A DNA stretch of 64,000 nt from Streptomyces sp. GS7 (lineage in GTDB: Bacteria; Actinomycetota; Actinomycetes; Streptomycetales; Streptomycetaceae), in assembly GCF_009834125.1 (NCBI RefSeq), contig NZ_CP047146.1, forward strand, positions 930,001-994,000, in the 5' to 3' direction. This document shows, in pieces, positions 1 through 9,755 of the stretch. The position numbers were made by a program, and so were the translations under genes. Under the pieces are notes generated by a model. The model did not search any database and was not told where the DNA came from. It was given only the letters and a program-made list of their open reading frames with translations. Numbering within the stretch: the first letter of the stretch is position 1; every line of letters starts with the position of its first letter.

Positions 1-1034
1 CCCACGCCGCCGACACCGCCACCTGGGACAAGGTCGCCCAGTGCGAGAGCGGCGGGGTGTGGAGTGCGAACGCGGGCAACGGCTTCTACGGCGGCCTCCA
101 GCTCACCCAGGAGATGTGGGACGGCTACGGCGGCTCGGCCTACGCCTCCCGCCCCGACCTCGCCAGCCGCGCGCAGCAGATCGCCGTGGCCGAGGCCATA
201 CTCGACGACCGCGGCCCGGACGCCTTCCCCGGCTGCGCGGCCAACGCCGGCCTCACCAAGGACGGCCGGACGCCGGACGTCGACCCCGGCAGCACGACCA
301 AGCCCTCCCCGCGCCCGTCGCACTCGCACACCGCCGACCCCTCCAACGGGTCGGACGACGACTCGGGCACCGCCGGCCCGTCCGGTTCGGCACCCGGACC
401 CGACACCCCGGGCTCTACGGACCCCGGCGACCAGGGCGATCAGGGTGGCCAGGGCAACCAGGGCGACCACGGCAACCATGGTGACAAGGGCAACCGGGGC
501 GACCACGGCAACAAGGGCGACAAGGGCGACAAGGGGGACAAGGGTGACCGCCCCACGGACCCCACCACGGACCCCACCACCGACCCCACCGGCTCGTCGG
601 CGACCCCGTCGCCGTCCGGTACGGCCTCTCCCGGGCCCGGCGACGACCGGTCGGCCCCGTCCGTGCCGCCCGGCCGGGGCAAGCACCGCGGCGCCCCGGA
701 CGACGGCGAGGGCAAGGGTGACGGCAGGAACGGCAGCGGCGACAGCGGCAAGGGCCGCGGCACCGGCGCGGGCCCGGACGAGGACCGGGGTGACGACCCC
801 GCCGGCTCCCCGGGCGGCCACGCCTCCCGCGGCGGTGACGCGCACGGCACGCCCCCGGCGGGTGCCGACCGGTACCTCGTGCGTCCCGGTGACACCCTGT
901 CAGCGATCGCCGGGAGCCATGGCCTGCCCGGCGGCTGGCCCGCGCTCTACGCGCACAACAAGGACGTCGTCGGCGCCGACGCGGACCTGATTCGCCCAGG
1001 TCAGCTGCTCGATCTCGGGCACGGGGAAGGGTAG
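1..1034 (+). CDS. Resuscitation-promoting factor with collagen-like linker and LysM domain (5' end missing)
   Basis: Secreted peptidoglycan-cleaving enzyme of the Rpf family, acting on the spore or hyphal wall. The reading frame is open from base 3, and the signal peptide lies outside the window. The Rpf lysozyme-like fold covers residues about 5-80, with the catalytic Glu in 'CESGG' and the family signatures 'GGLQ' and 'QQIAVAE'. A long low-complexity linker follows. It contains 14 uninterrupted Gly-X-Y triplets (bases 426-551) and then a Pro/Asp/Gly-rich stretch. A C-terminal LysM domain ('VRPGDTLSAIA' ... 'LIRPGQLL') should bind peptidoglycan. The gene sits directly upstream of rpfA; by position it resembles rpfC of S. 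coelicolor (from memory). The collagen-like segment is unusual for an Rpf. The family assignment is firm; only the start is unseen. Confidence 0.93.
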   Translation, partial: HAADTATWDKVAQCESGGVWSANAGNGFYGGLQLTQEMWDGYGGSAYASRPDLASRAQQIAVAEAILDDRGPDAFPGCAANAGLTKDGRTPDVDPGSTTKPSPRPSHSHTADPSNGSDDDSGTAGPSGSAPGPDTPGSTDPGDQGDQGGQGNQGDHGNHGDKGNRGDHGNKGDKGDKGDKGDRPTDPTTDPTTDPTGSSATPSPSGTASPGPGDDRSAPSVPPGRGKHRGAPDDGEGKGDGRNGSGDSGKGRGTGAGPDEDRGDDPAGSPGGHASRGGDAHGTPPAGADRYLVRPGDTLSAIAGSHGLPGGWPALYAHNKDVVGADADLIRPGQLLDLGHGEG

Positions 1035-1247
1035 TTACCGGCGGTTCGTCCGGTTTCTCCAAAGTGAGACAAGGCTCTCGTTGCGGGGGGTGGGTCCAGG
1101 CCCGCCCCCCGTTGCCATACCGGTGCCGACCTGCGGAAATGCGACCCGTCATGATCAAAAATGGTCAACTTGGTTCAGAACATGGGGTTTGAACACCAAG
1201 CGGGTTACTGCTTACGGTCAGGACCGCTCGCCAAAGCGGGCTCTGCG

Positions 1248-2133
<886 letters not shown>

Positions 2134-2264
2134 GCCGCTTCGGCCGGCCCGGCCGCCTGAGCCGAACGTGAGCCGGGCCCCATCCGGACCGGCCGTCCGA
2201 GCCTGCCCCGCCCCGGCGCGTACTTCCCCCGAGCGCGCCGCGGCGGGGCTTCTCCATGACGTCA

Positions 2265-3801
<1,537 letters not shown>

Positions 3802-3958
3802 CCGACGGTCCCCCGCCTCAAGGGCTGACGGCCGCAGCCGCGGCAGCGTCCGTACGTCTTCCGTCCGTCCCCGGCACCGGTCCCGTACCGTTGCCGGGGA
3901 CGTACGTCGTTGTGGCGACACGGCGGCACGACGGAATCTGAAGGGGAGGCGAGGCCAC

Positions 3959-4414
3959 GTGCCCGCGGACCGGTTCTCCACCGCGACCCGGCTCAAGGCG
4001 CTCGGCGAACAGGCCGCCGCCCGCGTCTACCGCGCGAAGCGGCGCCCCCGGCGCAACCGCCTCACCGGCCGCGCCGCCCTGCTCGCGCTGGTGATGTGCT
4101 CCCTGGTCGTCGCCCTCGCCTACCCGATAAGGCAGTACATCTCCCAGCGTTCGGACATCGCCGACCAGCGCCGCAAGGCCCAGGACGCCGGCGCCGAGCT
4201 GAACCGGCTGCGCGACGAGAAGGCCCGCTGGCAGGATCCGGAGTTCGTCCGGCAGCAGGCCCGCCGGCACCTGCACTACGTCATGCCGGGCGAGACCGCC
4301 TACACCGTCCAGGACGGCTCCGGCGTGCACGCGGCACAGAAGGGGGCGGCGGCGACGCAGCCGCCCTGGTACGAGAAGCTGTGGGACGGTGTCGACGCCG
4401 CGGACCAGCGGTAG
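3959..4414 (+). CDS. divIC: Septum formation initiator, FtsB/DivIC family
   Basis: Small bitopic division protein of 151 aa. It has a basic cytoplasmic N-terminus (residues 1-40, with 'KRRPRRNR'), one membrane span at about 42-62 ('ALLALVMCSLVVALAYPI') and then a coiled coil ('SQRSDIADQRRKAQDAGAEL', 'RLRDEKARWQDPEFV'). The 'DPEFVRQQARRHLHYVMPGE' block is the diagnostic DivIC/FtsB signature. It acts with FtsL at the sporulation septum. The start is GTG at 3959 behind GGGGAGG at 3942-3948. The position after eno and before a DUF501 gene is the standard actinobacterial order. The C-terminal 35 residues are hydrophilic and variable. Function is inferred from family and context. Confidence 0.92.
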   Translation: MPADRFSTATRLKALGEQAAARVYRAKRRPRRNRLTGRAALLALVMCSLVVALAYPIRQYISQRSDIADQRRKAQDAGAELNRLRDEKARWQDPEFVRQQARRHLHYVMPGETAYTVQDGSGVHAAQKGAAATQPPWYEKLWDGVDAADQR

Positions 4415-4468
4415 GGCCTGTCCGATGGGCCGCGGCCTTTCCGACCCCGGCCCATCGGACAGGCCCTA
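4412..4468. repeat. Perfect 21-bp inverted repeat after divIC, dispersed-repeat family
   Basis: Arms at 4412-4432 and 4448-4468 are perfectly complementary with a 15-base loop. The arm core GGCCCATCGGACAGG recurs in near-identical form (GGCCCATCGGGCAGG) at 30948-30962. The left arm starts at the second base of the divIC stop codon TAG (4412-4414). It can work as a terminator, but the reuse of the core elsewhere suggests a dispersed repeat. Confidence 0.75.
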
Positions 4469-4631
4469 GCCCGTACTGTCGACACCGGGACCGTCCGCAC
4501 GGCCCCACCCGCACGACCCCCGCGGTGGTACGCACCGAGCCCGGCGGCCGGCCGGCCCCGCGGGGCGGTCCGCCGCCCCGCCCGGCACCGCCGCCACCGG
4601 ACAGAACCCGCCGCCCTCACCGAAAGCGCCC

Positions 4632-5234
4632 ATGGAAACGCCTCCGCCCCAGACCGAGCCCACCGAGCCCACCGCCGCGGACATCGCCGCCTTCAAGGAG
4701 CAGCTCGGCCGCCCGCCGCGCGGCCTGCGCGCCATCGCGCACCGCTGCCCCTGCGGGCAGCCGGACGTCGTCGAGACCGCGCCGCGCCTGGAGGACGGCA
4801 CGCCCTTCCCCACGCTCTACTACCTCACCTGCCCGCGCGCGGCCTCCGCGATCGGCACGCTGGAGGCCGACGGCGTGATGAAGGAGATGACCGAGCGGCT
4901 GGCCACCGACCCGGAGCTGGCCGCCGCCTACCGCGCTGCCCACGAGGACTACATCCGGCGCCGGGACGCCATCGAGGTGCTCCAGGGTTTCCCGAGCGCG
5001 GGCGGGATGCCCGACCGGGTCAAGTGCCTGCATGTGCTCGTCGGCCACTCGCTGGCGGCCGGCCCCGGCGTCAACCCGCTCGGCGACGAGGCCCTCGCGA
5101 TGCTCCCGGAGTGGTGGCGCAAGGGCCCGTGCGTGTCCCCCTGCGGCGACGCCCCGAAGGACGCGCAGTCCCCGGCCGCCGCGACCCGGTACACCTCGGA
5201 AACCCCCGACGCCCCCGAAGGAGACGCCCAGTGA
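4632..5234 (+). CDS. DUF501 family protein
   Basis: Conserved actinobacterial cytoplasmic protein of 200 aa with no assigned biochemical activity. It is recognised by 'FKEQLGRPPRGLRAIAHRC', a Cys pair in 'RCPCGQPDVV', 'FPTLYYLTCPRAASAIGTLE', and the C-terminal 'VKCLHVLVGHSLAAGPGVN' with 'LGDEAL'. The clustered Cys and His residues could bind metal (inference). The gene lies between divIC and the Ppx/GppA phosphatase, and its TGA overlaps the next GTG by 4 bases. It is therefore translationally coupled to the phosphatase, the usual arrangement in actinobacteria. No signal peptide or membrane span is visible. Confidence 0.93.
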   Translation: METPPPQTEPTEPTAADIAAFKEQLGRPPRGLRAIAHRCPCGQPDVVETAPRLEDGTPFPTLYYLTCPRAASAIGTLEADGVMKEMTERLATDPELAAAYRAAHEDYIRRRDAIEVLQGFPSAGGMPDRVKCLHVLVGHSLAAGPGVNPLGDEALAMLPEWWRKGPCVSPCGDAPKDAQSPAAATRYTSETPDAPEGDAQ

Positions 5235-6172
5235 AGCGGGTCGCCGCCATCGACTGCGGTACGAACTCCATCCGGCTGCTGGTCGCGGACCTGGACCCCG
5301 AGACCGGTGAACTCAAGGACCTGGACCGCCGGATGCAGATCGTCCGGCTCGGCCAGGACGTCGACCGGACCGGACGGCTGGCCCCCGAGGCGCTGGAGCG
5401 CACCTTCGCGGCCTGCCGCGAGTACGCCGCGGTGATCAAGGGCCTGGGCGCCGAGCGGCTCCGGTTCGTGGCGACCTCCGCCTCCCGCGACGCGGAGAAC
5501 CGCGAGGACTTCGTCCGCGGTGTCGTCGACATCCTGGGCGTCGAGCCCGAGGTGATCACCGGCGACCAGGAGGCGGAGTTCTCCTTCACCGGCGCCACCC
5601 GGGAACTGACCGGCCACCCCCATATCGCACTGCCCTACCTGGTCGTGGACATCGGCGGCGGCTCGACCGAGTTCGTCCTCGGCGACGGCTCGGTACGGGC
5701 GGCCCGCTCCGTCGACGTCGGCTGCGTCCGGATGACCGAGCGCCACCTCGTCCACGGCGGGGAGATCAGCGACCCGCCGGCCGCCGGCCAGATCACCGCC
5801 ATAAAGGCGGACATCGCCGCGGCCCTGGACCGCGCAGAGGAGACCGTCCCGCTGAGCGAGGCCGCCACCCTGGTCGGCCTGGCCGGCTCGGTGACCACCG
5901 TCGCCGCCATCGCCCTCGGCCTGGACCACTACGACTCCGCGGCCATCCACCACTCCCGGATCTCCCTCGCCAAGGTCCGCGAGATCACCGAGGACCTGCT
6001 CGCCTCCACCCACGCCGAACGCGCGGCCAGCCCGGTCATGCACCCCGGCCGGGTCGACGTGATCGGCGCCGGCGCCCTCGTCCTTCTGTCGATCATGGAG
6101 CGCATCGGCGCCGAAGAGGTCGTCGTCAGCGAACACGACATTCTGGACGGCATCGCCTGGAGCATGGTCTGA
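5231..6172 (+). CDS. Ppx/GppA-family exopolyphosphatase
   Basis: Hydrolyses terminal phosphate of inorganic polyphosphate and/or guanosine pentaphosphate; 313 aa, the short actinobacterial form without the C-terminal HD-like extension. The ASKHA fold is marked by phosphate loop 1 'AAIDCGTNSIRLLVADLD' at the N-terminus, 'VATSASRDAENR', and phosphate loop 2 'VVDIGGGSTEFVLG' near residues 138-151. The GTG start at 5231 gives a GTGA overlap with the DUF501 stop and places the protein start directly before the first strand. Earlier in-frame starts would run through DUF501. Which substrate is preferred cannot be told from the sequence. Confidence 0.94.
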   Translation: MKRVAAIDCGTNSIRLLVADLDPETGELKDLDRRMQIVRLGQDVDRTGRLAPEALERTFAACREYAAVIKGLGAERLRFVATSASRDAENREDFVRGVVDILGVEPEVITGDQEAEFSFTGATRELTGHPHIALPYLVVDIGGGSTEFVLGDGSVRAARSVDVGCVRMTERHLVHGGEISDPPAAGQITAIKADIAAALDRAEETVPLSEAATLVGLAGSVTTVAAIALGLDHYDSAAIHHSRISLAKVREITEDLLASTHAERAASPVMHPGRVDVIGAGALVLLSIMERIGAEEVVVSEHDILDGIAWSMV

Positions 6173-6684
6173 CCCCGTTGGCCCCGGCCTCTTCGCCGTG
6201 CCGGGGCCCGGTCCGGCGGCCGGTGCCGCCGGGCGGTGCCCGGCACGGCAACCACCCCCGGCGAGTGGGATTTTGAGCGGATCGGCCGCCGTCTGAGCGG
6301 CCTTCAAGGGGGTTGCGGGGGTTCCGGACGGGCGGCCGGAAAGAAAGTTCGTGAAATCCTTCACATGAAAAACCCGCCTCATGGGCGAACTATCTGTCCA
6401 TCCGACCCTCATTCGAAGGTCCTAAGACCCTCCCGCCCGCGAATTGCCGGGTCTCCGGCGCGTCTCCGGTGTGTTACGCCAGTGTGTGCACGAGGCGTGG
6501 TTCGGCGGTGTGCGGCGGGACAAGCCCTGATCAACAGGGGTGTCCAACGTGTCGCGTTACACCGTGGTTCCCCAACTGCGCTATGGCGTCGGTCACGGAG
6601 CCGGCGGAGTGTAGCAGACGCCCCCTACATTCTTGTGAAGGGGCTCACGAGCGACCCCCCATGTGGGGGTGGATACTCGATTGC
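6173..6684. other. Long regulatory gap upstream of ndh
   Basis: This 512-base interval has no credible gene. It contains a Rex-like operator (6350-6365) within a relatively AT-rich stretch. The remainder includes a second AT-richer segment near 6530-6650, close to the ndh start, that probably holds a promoter. I did not see a clear terminator for the upstream phosphatase. Confidence 0.6.
6350..6365. promoter_or_regulatory. Rex-type operator upstream of ndh
   Basis: CGTGAAATCCTTCACA matches the Streptomyces Rex operator TGTGAAC-NNN-TTCACA at nearly every defined position and is a GTGAA-N4-TTCAC palindrome. Rex senses the NADH/NAD+ ratio and represses respiratory genes. The downstream gene is an NADH dehydrogenase, a known class of Rex target. 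The site lies 320 bases from the start codon, so a long leader or a second promoter is implied. Confidence 0.72.
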
Positions 6685-8073
6685 ATGAGCACCACGGAGC
6701 GTCCCAGGATCCTCGTTGTAGGCGGTGGGTACGTTGGCCTGTACGCGGCGCGCCGCATTCTGAAGAAGATGCGGTACGGCGAGGCGACCGTCACGGTCGT
6801 CGACCCGCGCTCGTACATGACGTACCAGCCCTTCCTCCCTGAAGCTGCGGCCGGCAGCATCTCTCCCCGCCACGTCGTGGTTCCGCTGCGGCGCGTGCTG
6901 CCCACGGCGGAGGTCCTCACCGGCCGGGTCACCACCATCGATCAGGACCGCAAGGTCGCCACCGTCGCGCCGCTGGTCGGCGAGGCGTACGAGCTGCCCT
7001 TCGACTACCTGGTCATCGCGATGGGTGCGGTCTCCCGTACCTTCCCGATCCCCGGGCTGGCCGAGAACGGCATCGGCATGAAGGGCGTGGAGGAGGCCAT
7101 CGGCCTGCGCAACCACGTCCTAGAGCAGCTGGACAAGGCCGACTCGACGACCGACGAGGAGGTCCGCCGCAAGGCGCTGACCTTCGTCTTCGTCGGCGGC
7201 GGCTTCGCGGGTGCGGAGACCGTCGGCGAGGTCGAGGACATGGCCCGCGACGCCGCGAAGATCTACAAGAACGTCAAGCGCGAGGACATGCGCTTCCTGC
7301 TGGTCGACGTCGCGGACAAGATCCTCCCCGAGGTCGGTCCGAAGCTCGGCGCCTACGGCAAGGAGCACCTGGAGTCCCGGGGCGTCGAGATCTACCTCAA
7401 GACCAGCATGAAGTCCTGCGTCGACGGCCATGTCGTCCTCGACAACGGCCTTGAGGTCGTCTCCAACACCATCGTGTGGACCGCCGGCGTCAAGCCGAAC
7501 CCGGTGCTGTCCCGCTTCGGTCTGCCGCTCGGCCCGCGCGGCCACGTCGACACCGCGGCCACCCTCCAGGTGCAGGGAACCGACTACATCTGGGCGGCCG
7601 GCGACAACGCGCAGGTCCCCGACATGGTCGGCCGCAGGAACGGCAACGAGAACGCCTGGTGCCCGCCGAACGCGCAGCACGCGCTGCGGCAGGCCAAGGT
7701 CCTCGGCGACAACGTCGTGTCCGGCATGCGCGGCTTCCCGCAGAAGGAGTACAGCCACGCCAACAAGGGCGCGGTGGCCGGTCTCGGTCTGCACAAGGGC
7801 GTCGCGATGATCGTCATGGGCAAGACCAAGATCAAGCTCAAGGGCCGTCTCGCCTGGTACATGCACCGCGGGTACCACGGCATGGCGATGCCGACGTTCA
7901 ACCGCAAGATCCGGGTCTTCGCCGACTGGACCCTTGCCATGTTCCTCAAGCGTGAGGTGGTCTCGCTCGGCGCCATGGAGAACCCCCGCGAGGAGTTCTA
8001 CGAGGCGGCCAAGCCGGCGCCCGCTCCGGCCGCGGCGGCCGGTGGCGACAAGCCGAAGGCCAAGGCTTCCTGA
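6685..8073 (+). CDS. ndh: Type II NADH dehydrogenase (NDH-2)
   Basis: Membrane-associated flavoprotein passing electrons from NADH to menaquinone without proton pumping; 462 aa. Two Rossmann dinucleotide folds are visible: FAD site 'ILVVGGGYVGLYAARRIL' at residues 9-26 and NAD site 'FVFVGGGFAGAETVGE' near 168-183. 'YIWAAGDNAQVPD' is the second FAD motif. The C-terminal third contains 'HRGYHGMAMPTFNRKIRVFADW', the amphipathic membrane-binding region, followed by an Ala/Pro-rich tail. The ATG at 6685 is chosen because the next residues (STTERPRILVVGGG) match the family, and an upstream GC-rich extension does not. It is probably Rex-controlled. NDH-2 versus other pyridine-nucleotide disulfide oxidoreductases is supported by the QNA-type C-terminus. 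Confidence 0.93.
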   Translation: MSTTERPRILVVGGGYVGLYAARRILKKMRYGEATVTVVDPRSYMTYQPFLPEAAAGSISPRHVVVPLRRVLPTAEVLTGRVTTIDQDRKVATVAPLVGEAYELPFDYLVIAMGAVSRTFPIPGLAENGIGMKGVEEAIGLRNHVLEQLDKADSTTDEEVRRKALTFVFVGGGFAGAETVGEVEDMARDAAKIYKNVKREDMRFLLVDVADKILPEVGPKLGAYGKEHLESRGVEIYLKTSMKSCVDGHVVLDNGLEVVSNTIVWTAGVKPNPVLSRFGLPLGPRGHVDTAATLQVQGTDYIWAAGDNAQVPDMVGRRNGNENAWCPPNAQHALRQAKVLGDNVVSGMRGFPQKEYSHANKGAVAGLGLHKGVAMIVMGKTKIKLKGRLAWYMHRGYHGMAMPTFNRKIRVFADWTLAMFLKREVVSLGAMENPREEFYEAAKPAPAPAAAAGGDKPKAKAS

Positions 8074-8102
8074 ATCATCCGGTCGGTACTCCGACCAGCC
8101 CG

Positions 8103-8136
8103 AAGGGCGTCCGCCATCCGTGGGGCGGGCGCCCTT
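8103..8136 (+). terminator. Terminator after ndh
   Basis: AAGGGCGTCCGCC (8103-8115) pairs with GGCGGGCGCCCTT (8124-8136) with one G-T pair and an 8-base loop, followed by TTTGG. It lies 30 bases after the ndh stop. Confidence 0.75.
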
Positions 8137-8272
8137 TGGCGTGTCCGGTGTGACGGAAACCGGACGTATTGCGGTTCTCTTGCTGGCGAACGGGACTAAC
8201 TGGGCGCCCACTTGGCGTTTACGTGGTGGGTGAAACTTCTTTGCCCGACTCGTCAACACGGAGGTGTGCGAC

Positions 8273-9592
8273 ATGGCCGACGCCGCTGTACGGCTCACCA
8301 AGCTCGCCGAGGAGGTGCTGGGAGCCCCGCTCCCGGTGCGGATCCGCGCCTGGGACCGTAGCGAGTCCGGCCCGCCGGGGGCACCCGTGCTGGTGGTCCG
8401 CAACCGCCGCGCGCTGCGCCGTCTGCTGTTCAAGCCGGGCGAGTTGGGCCTGGCCCGCGCCTGGGTGGCCGGCGACATCGACATCGACGGCGATCTCTAC
8501 GAAGCGCTCGACCGCCTCGCCGGACTGATCTGGGAGCGCGGCGCCGCCGCCCCCAAGCCGCAGCGGGCCGCCGTCCTGCGGGCGCTGGCCCGCCCCGAGA
8601 TCCGCGCCGCCGCCCGGGAGCTGCTGTCCCTGGCCGGCCCTCCCGTCCCGCCCGCCCCGCCGGCCGAGGAGGCCCGGCCGCACCGCGGCCCGCTGCACAC
8701 CCTGCTGCGCGACAAGGCGGCCATCAGCCACCACTACGACGTCGGCAACGACTTCTACGAGCTGGTGCTGGGCCCGTCGATGGTCTACTCCTGCGCGTAC
8801 TGGGGGACCGGTGAAGGCGGCGCCGCCTCCCTGGAGGACGCCCAGCGCGACAAGCTCGACCTGATCTGCCGCAAGCTCGGTCTCAAGGAGGGCCAGCGGC
8901 TGCTGGACGTGGGCTGCGGCTGGGGCTCGATGGTGCTGCACGCCGCCCGCGAGTACGGCGTACGGGCCGTCGGCATCACGCTCTCCGAAGAGCAGGCCAC
9001 CTACGCCCGGAAGCGGATCGCCGACGCCGGGCTCGCCGACCGGATCGAGATCCGGGTGCAGGACTATCGCGAGGTCCGCGACGAGCCGTTCGACGCGATC
9101 TCCTCGATCGGCATGGCCGAGCACGTCGGCCGGGCCCGGTACGCGGAGTACGCGAGCGCCCTGTACGCCCTGCTGAAGCCCGGCGGGCGGCTGCTCAACC
9201 ACCAGATCGCCCGCCGCCCGCTGGTCGACGAGGAGACGTACCGCGTCGACGAGTTCATCGACCGCTATGTCTTCCCGGACGGCGAGCTGGCTCCGGTCGG
9301 GCGGACCGCCGGCCAGCTGGAGGAGGCCGGCTTCGAGGTGCGCGACGTGGAGGCGATCCGGGAGCACTACGGGCTGACGCTGCGGCGGTGGGTCGCCAAT
9401 CTGGACGCGCACTGGGCGGCGGCGGTACGCCTCACGTCCCCCGGGCGGGCCCGGGTCTGGCGGCTCTACATGGCCGCGTGTGCGCTGTCGTTCGAGCGGA
9501 ACCGCATAGGGGTCAACCAGGTGCTGGCGGTCCGCACACCGGACTCCGGCGCCTCCGGCGTGCGCCTGCGGGCGCGTGACTGGCGGGGCTGA
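8273..9592 (+). CDS. Cyclopropane-fatty-acyl-phospholipid synthase family methyltransferase
   Basis: SAM-dependent enzyme of the CFA synthase/mycolic acid cyclopropane synthase family, 439 aa, transferring a methylene or methyl group to membrane lipid acyl chains. Residues 1-135 form the lipid-binding N-terminal part ('LARAWVAGDIDIDGDLYEALD'). The methyltransferase domain starts with the family block 'HHYDVGNDFYELVLG' and 'MVYSCAYW', then SAM motif I 'LLDVGCGWGSMVLHAA', and 'SSIGMAEHVG'. 'REHYGLTLRRWVANL' and the C-terminal 'FERNRIGVNQVLAV' are also typical. The ATG at 8273 has GGAGG at 8260-8264; the in-frame GTG at 8264 would bury that site. The position beside NDH-2 may be a membrane-function neighbourhood, but there is no overlap. 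Confidence 0.93.
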   Translation: MADAAVRLTKLAEEVLGAPLPVRIRAWDRSESGPPGAPVLVVRNRRALRRLLFKPGELGLARAWVAGDIDIDGDLYEALDRLAGLIWERGAAAPKPQRAAVLRALARPEIRAAARELLSLAGPPVPPAPPAEEARPHRGPLHTLLRDKAAISHHYDVGNDFYELVLGPSMVYSCAYWGTGEGGAASLEDAQRDKLDLICRKLGLKEGQRLLDVGCGWGSMVLHAAREYGVRAVGITLSEEQATYARKRIADAGLADRIEIRVQDYREVRDEPFDAISSIGMAEHVGRARYAEYASALYALLKPGGRLLNHQIARRPLVDEETYRVDEFIDRYVFPDGELAPVGRTAGQLEEAGFEVRDVEAIREHYGLTLRRWVANLDAHWAAAVRLTSPGRARVWRLYMAACALSFERNRIGVNQVLAVRTPDSGASGVRLRARDWRG

Positions 9593-9653
9593 AACGGGCG
9601 CCGCGCGGCCCCGCGGGCGGCCCGGTGGGGGTCGGCGGCGGGCCGCGTACGGC

Positions 9654-9696
9654 CGAGGGCCCCGGTGCCACGGTATCCGTGGCACCGGGGCCCTCG
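9654..9696. terminator. 20-bp perfect bidirectional terminator
   Basis: Arms 9654-9673 and 9677-9696 are fully complementary around the 3-base loop TAT. A second palindrome (CTCGGGCCCTCCCGGGAGGG region, 9693-9718) overlaps its 3' side. It lies between two convergent genes, the methyltransferase and the ABC permease. Confidence 0.85.
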
Positions 9697-9755
9697 GGCC
9701 CTCCCGGGAGGGCCCGAGGCCGTCCCGGCGGCCCCGCGCGCTCCCGCTGCCGTGA

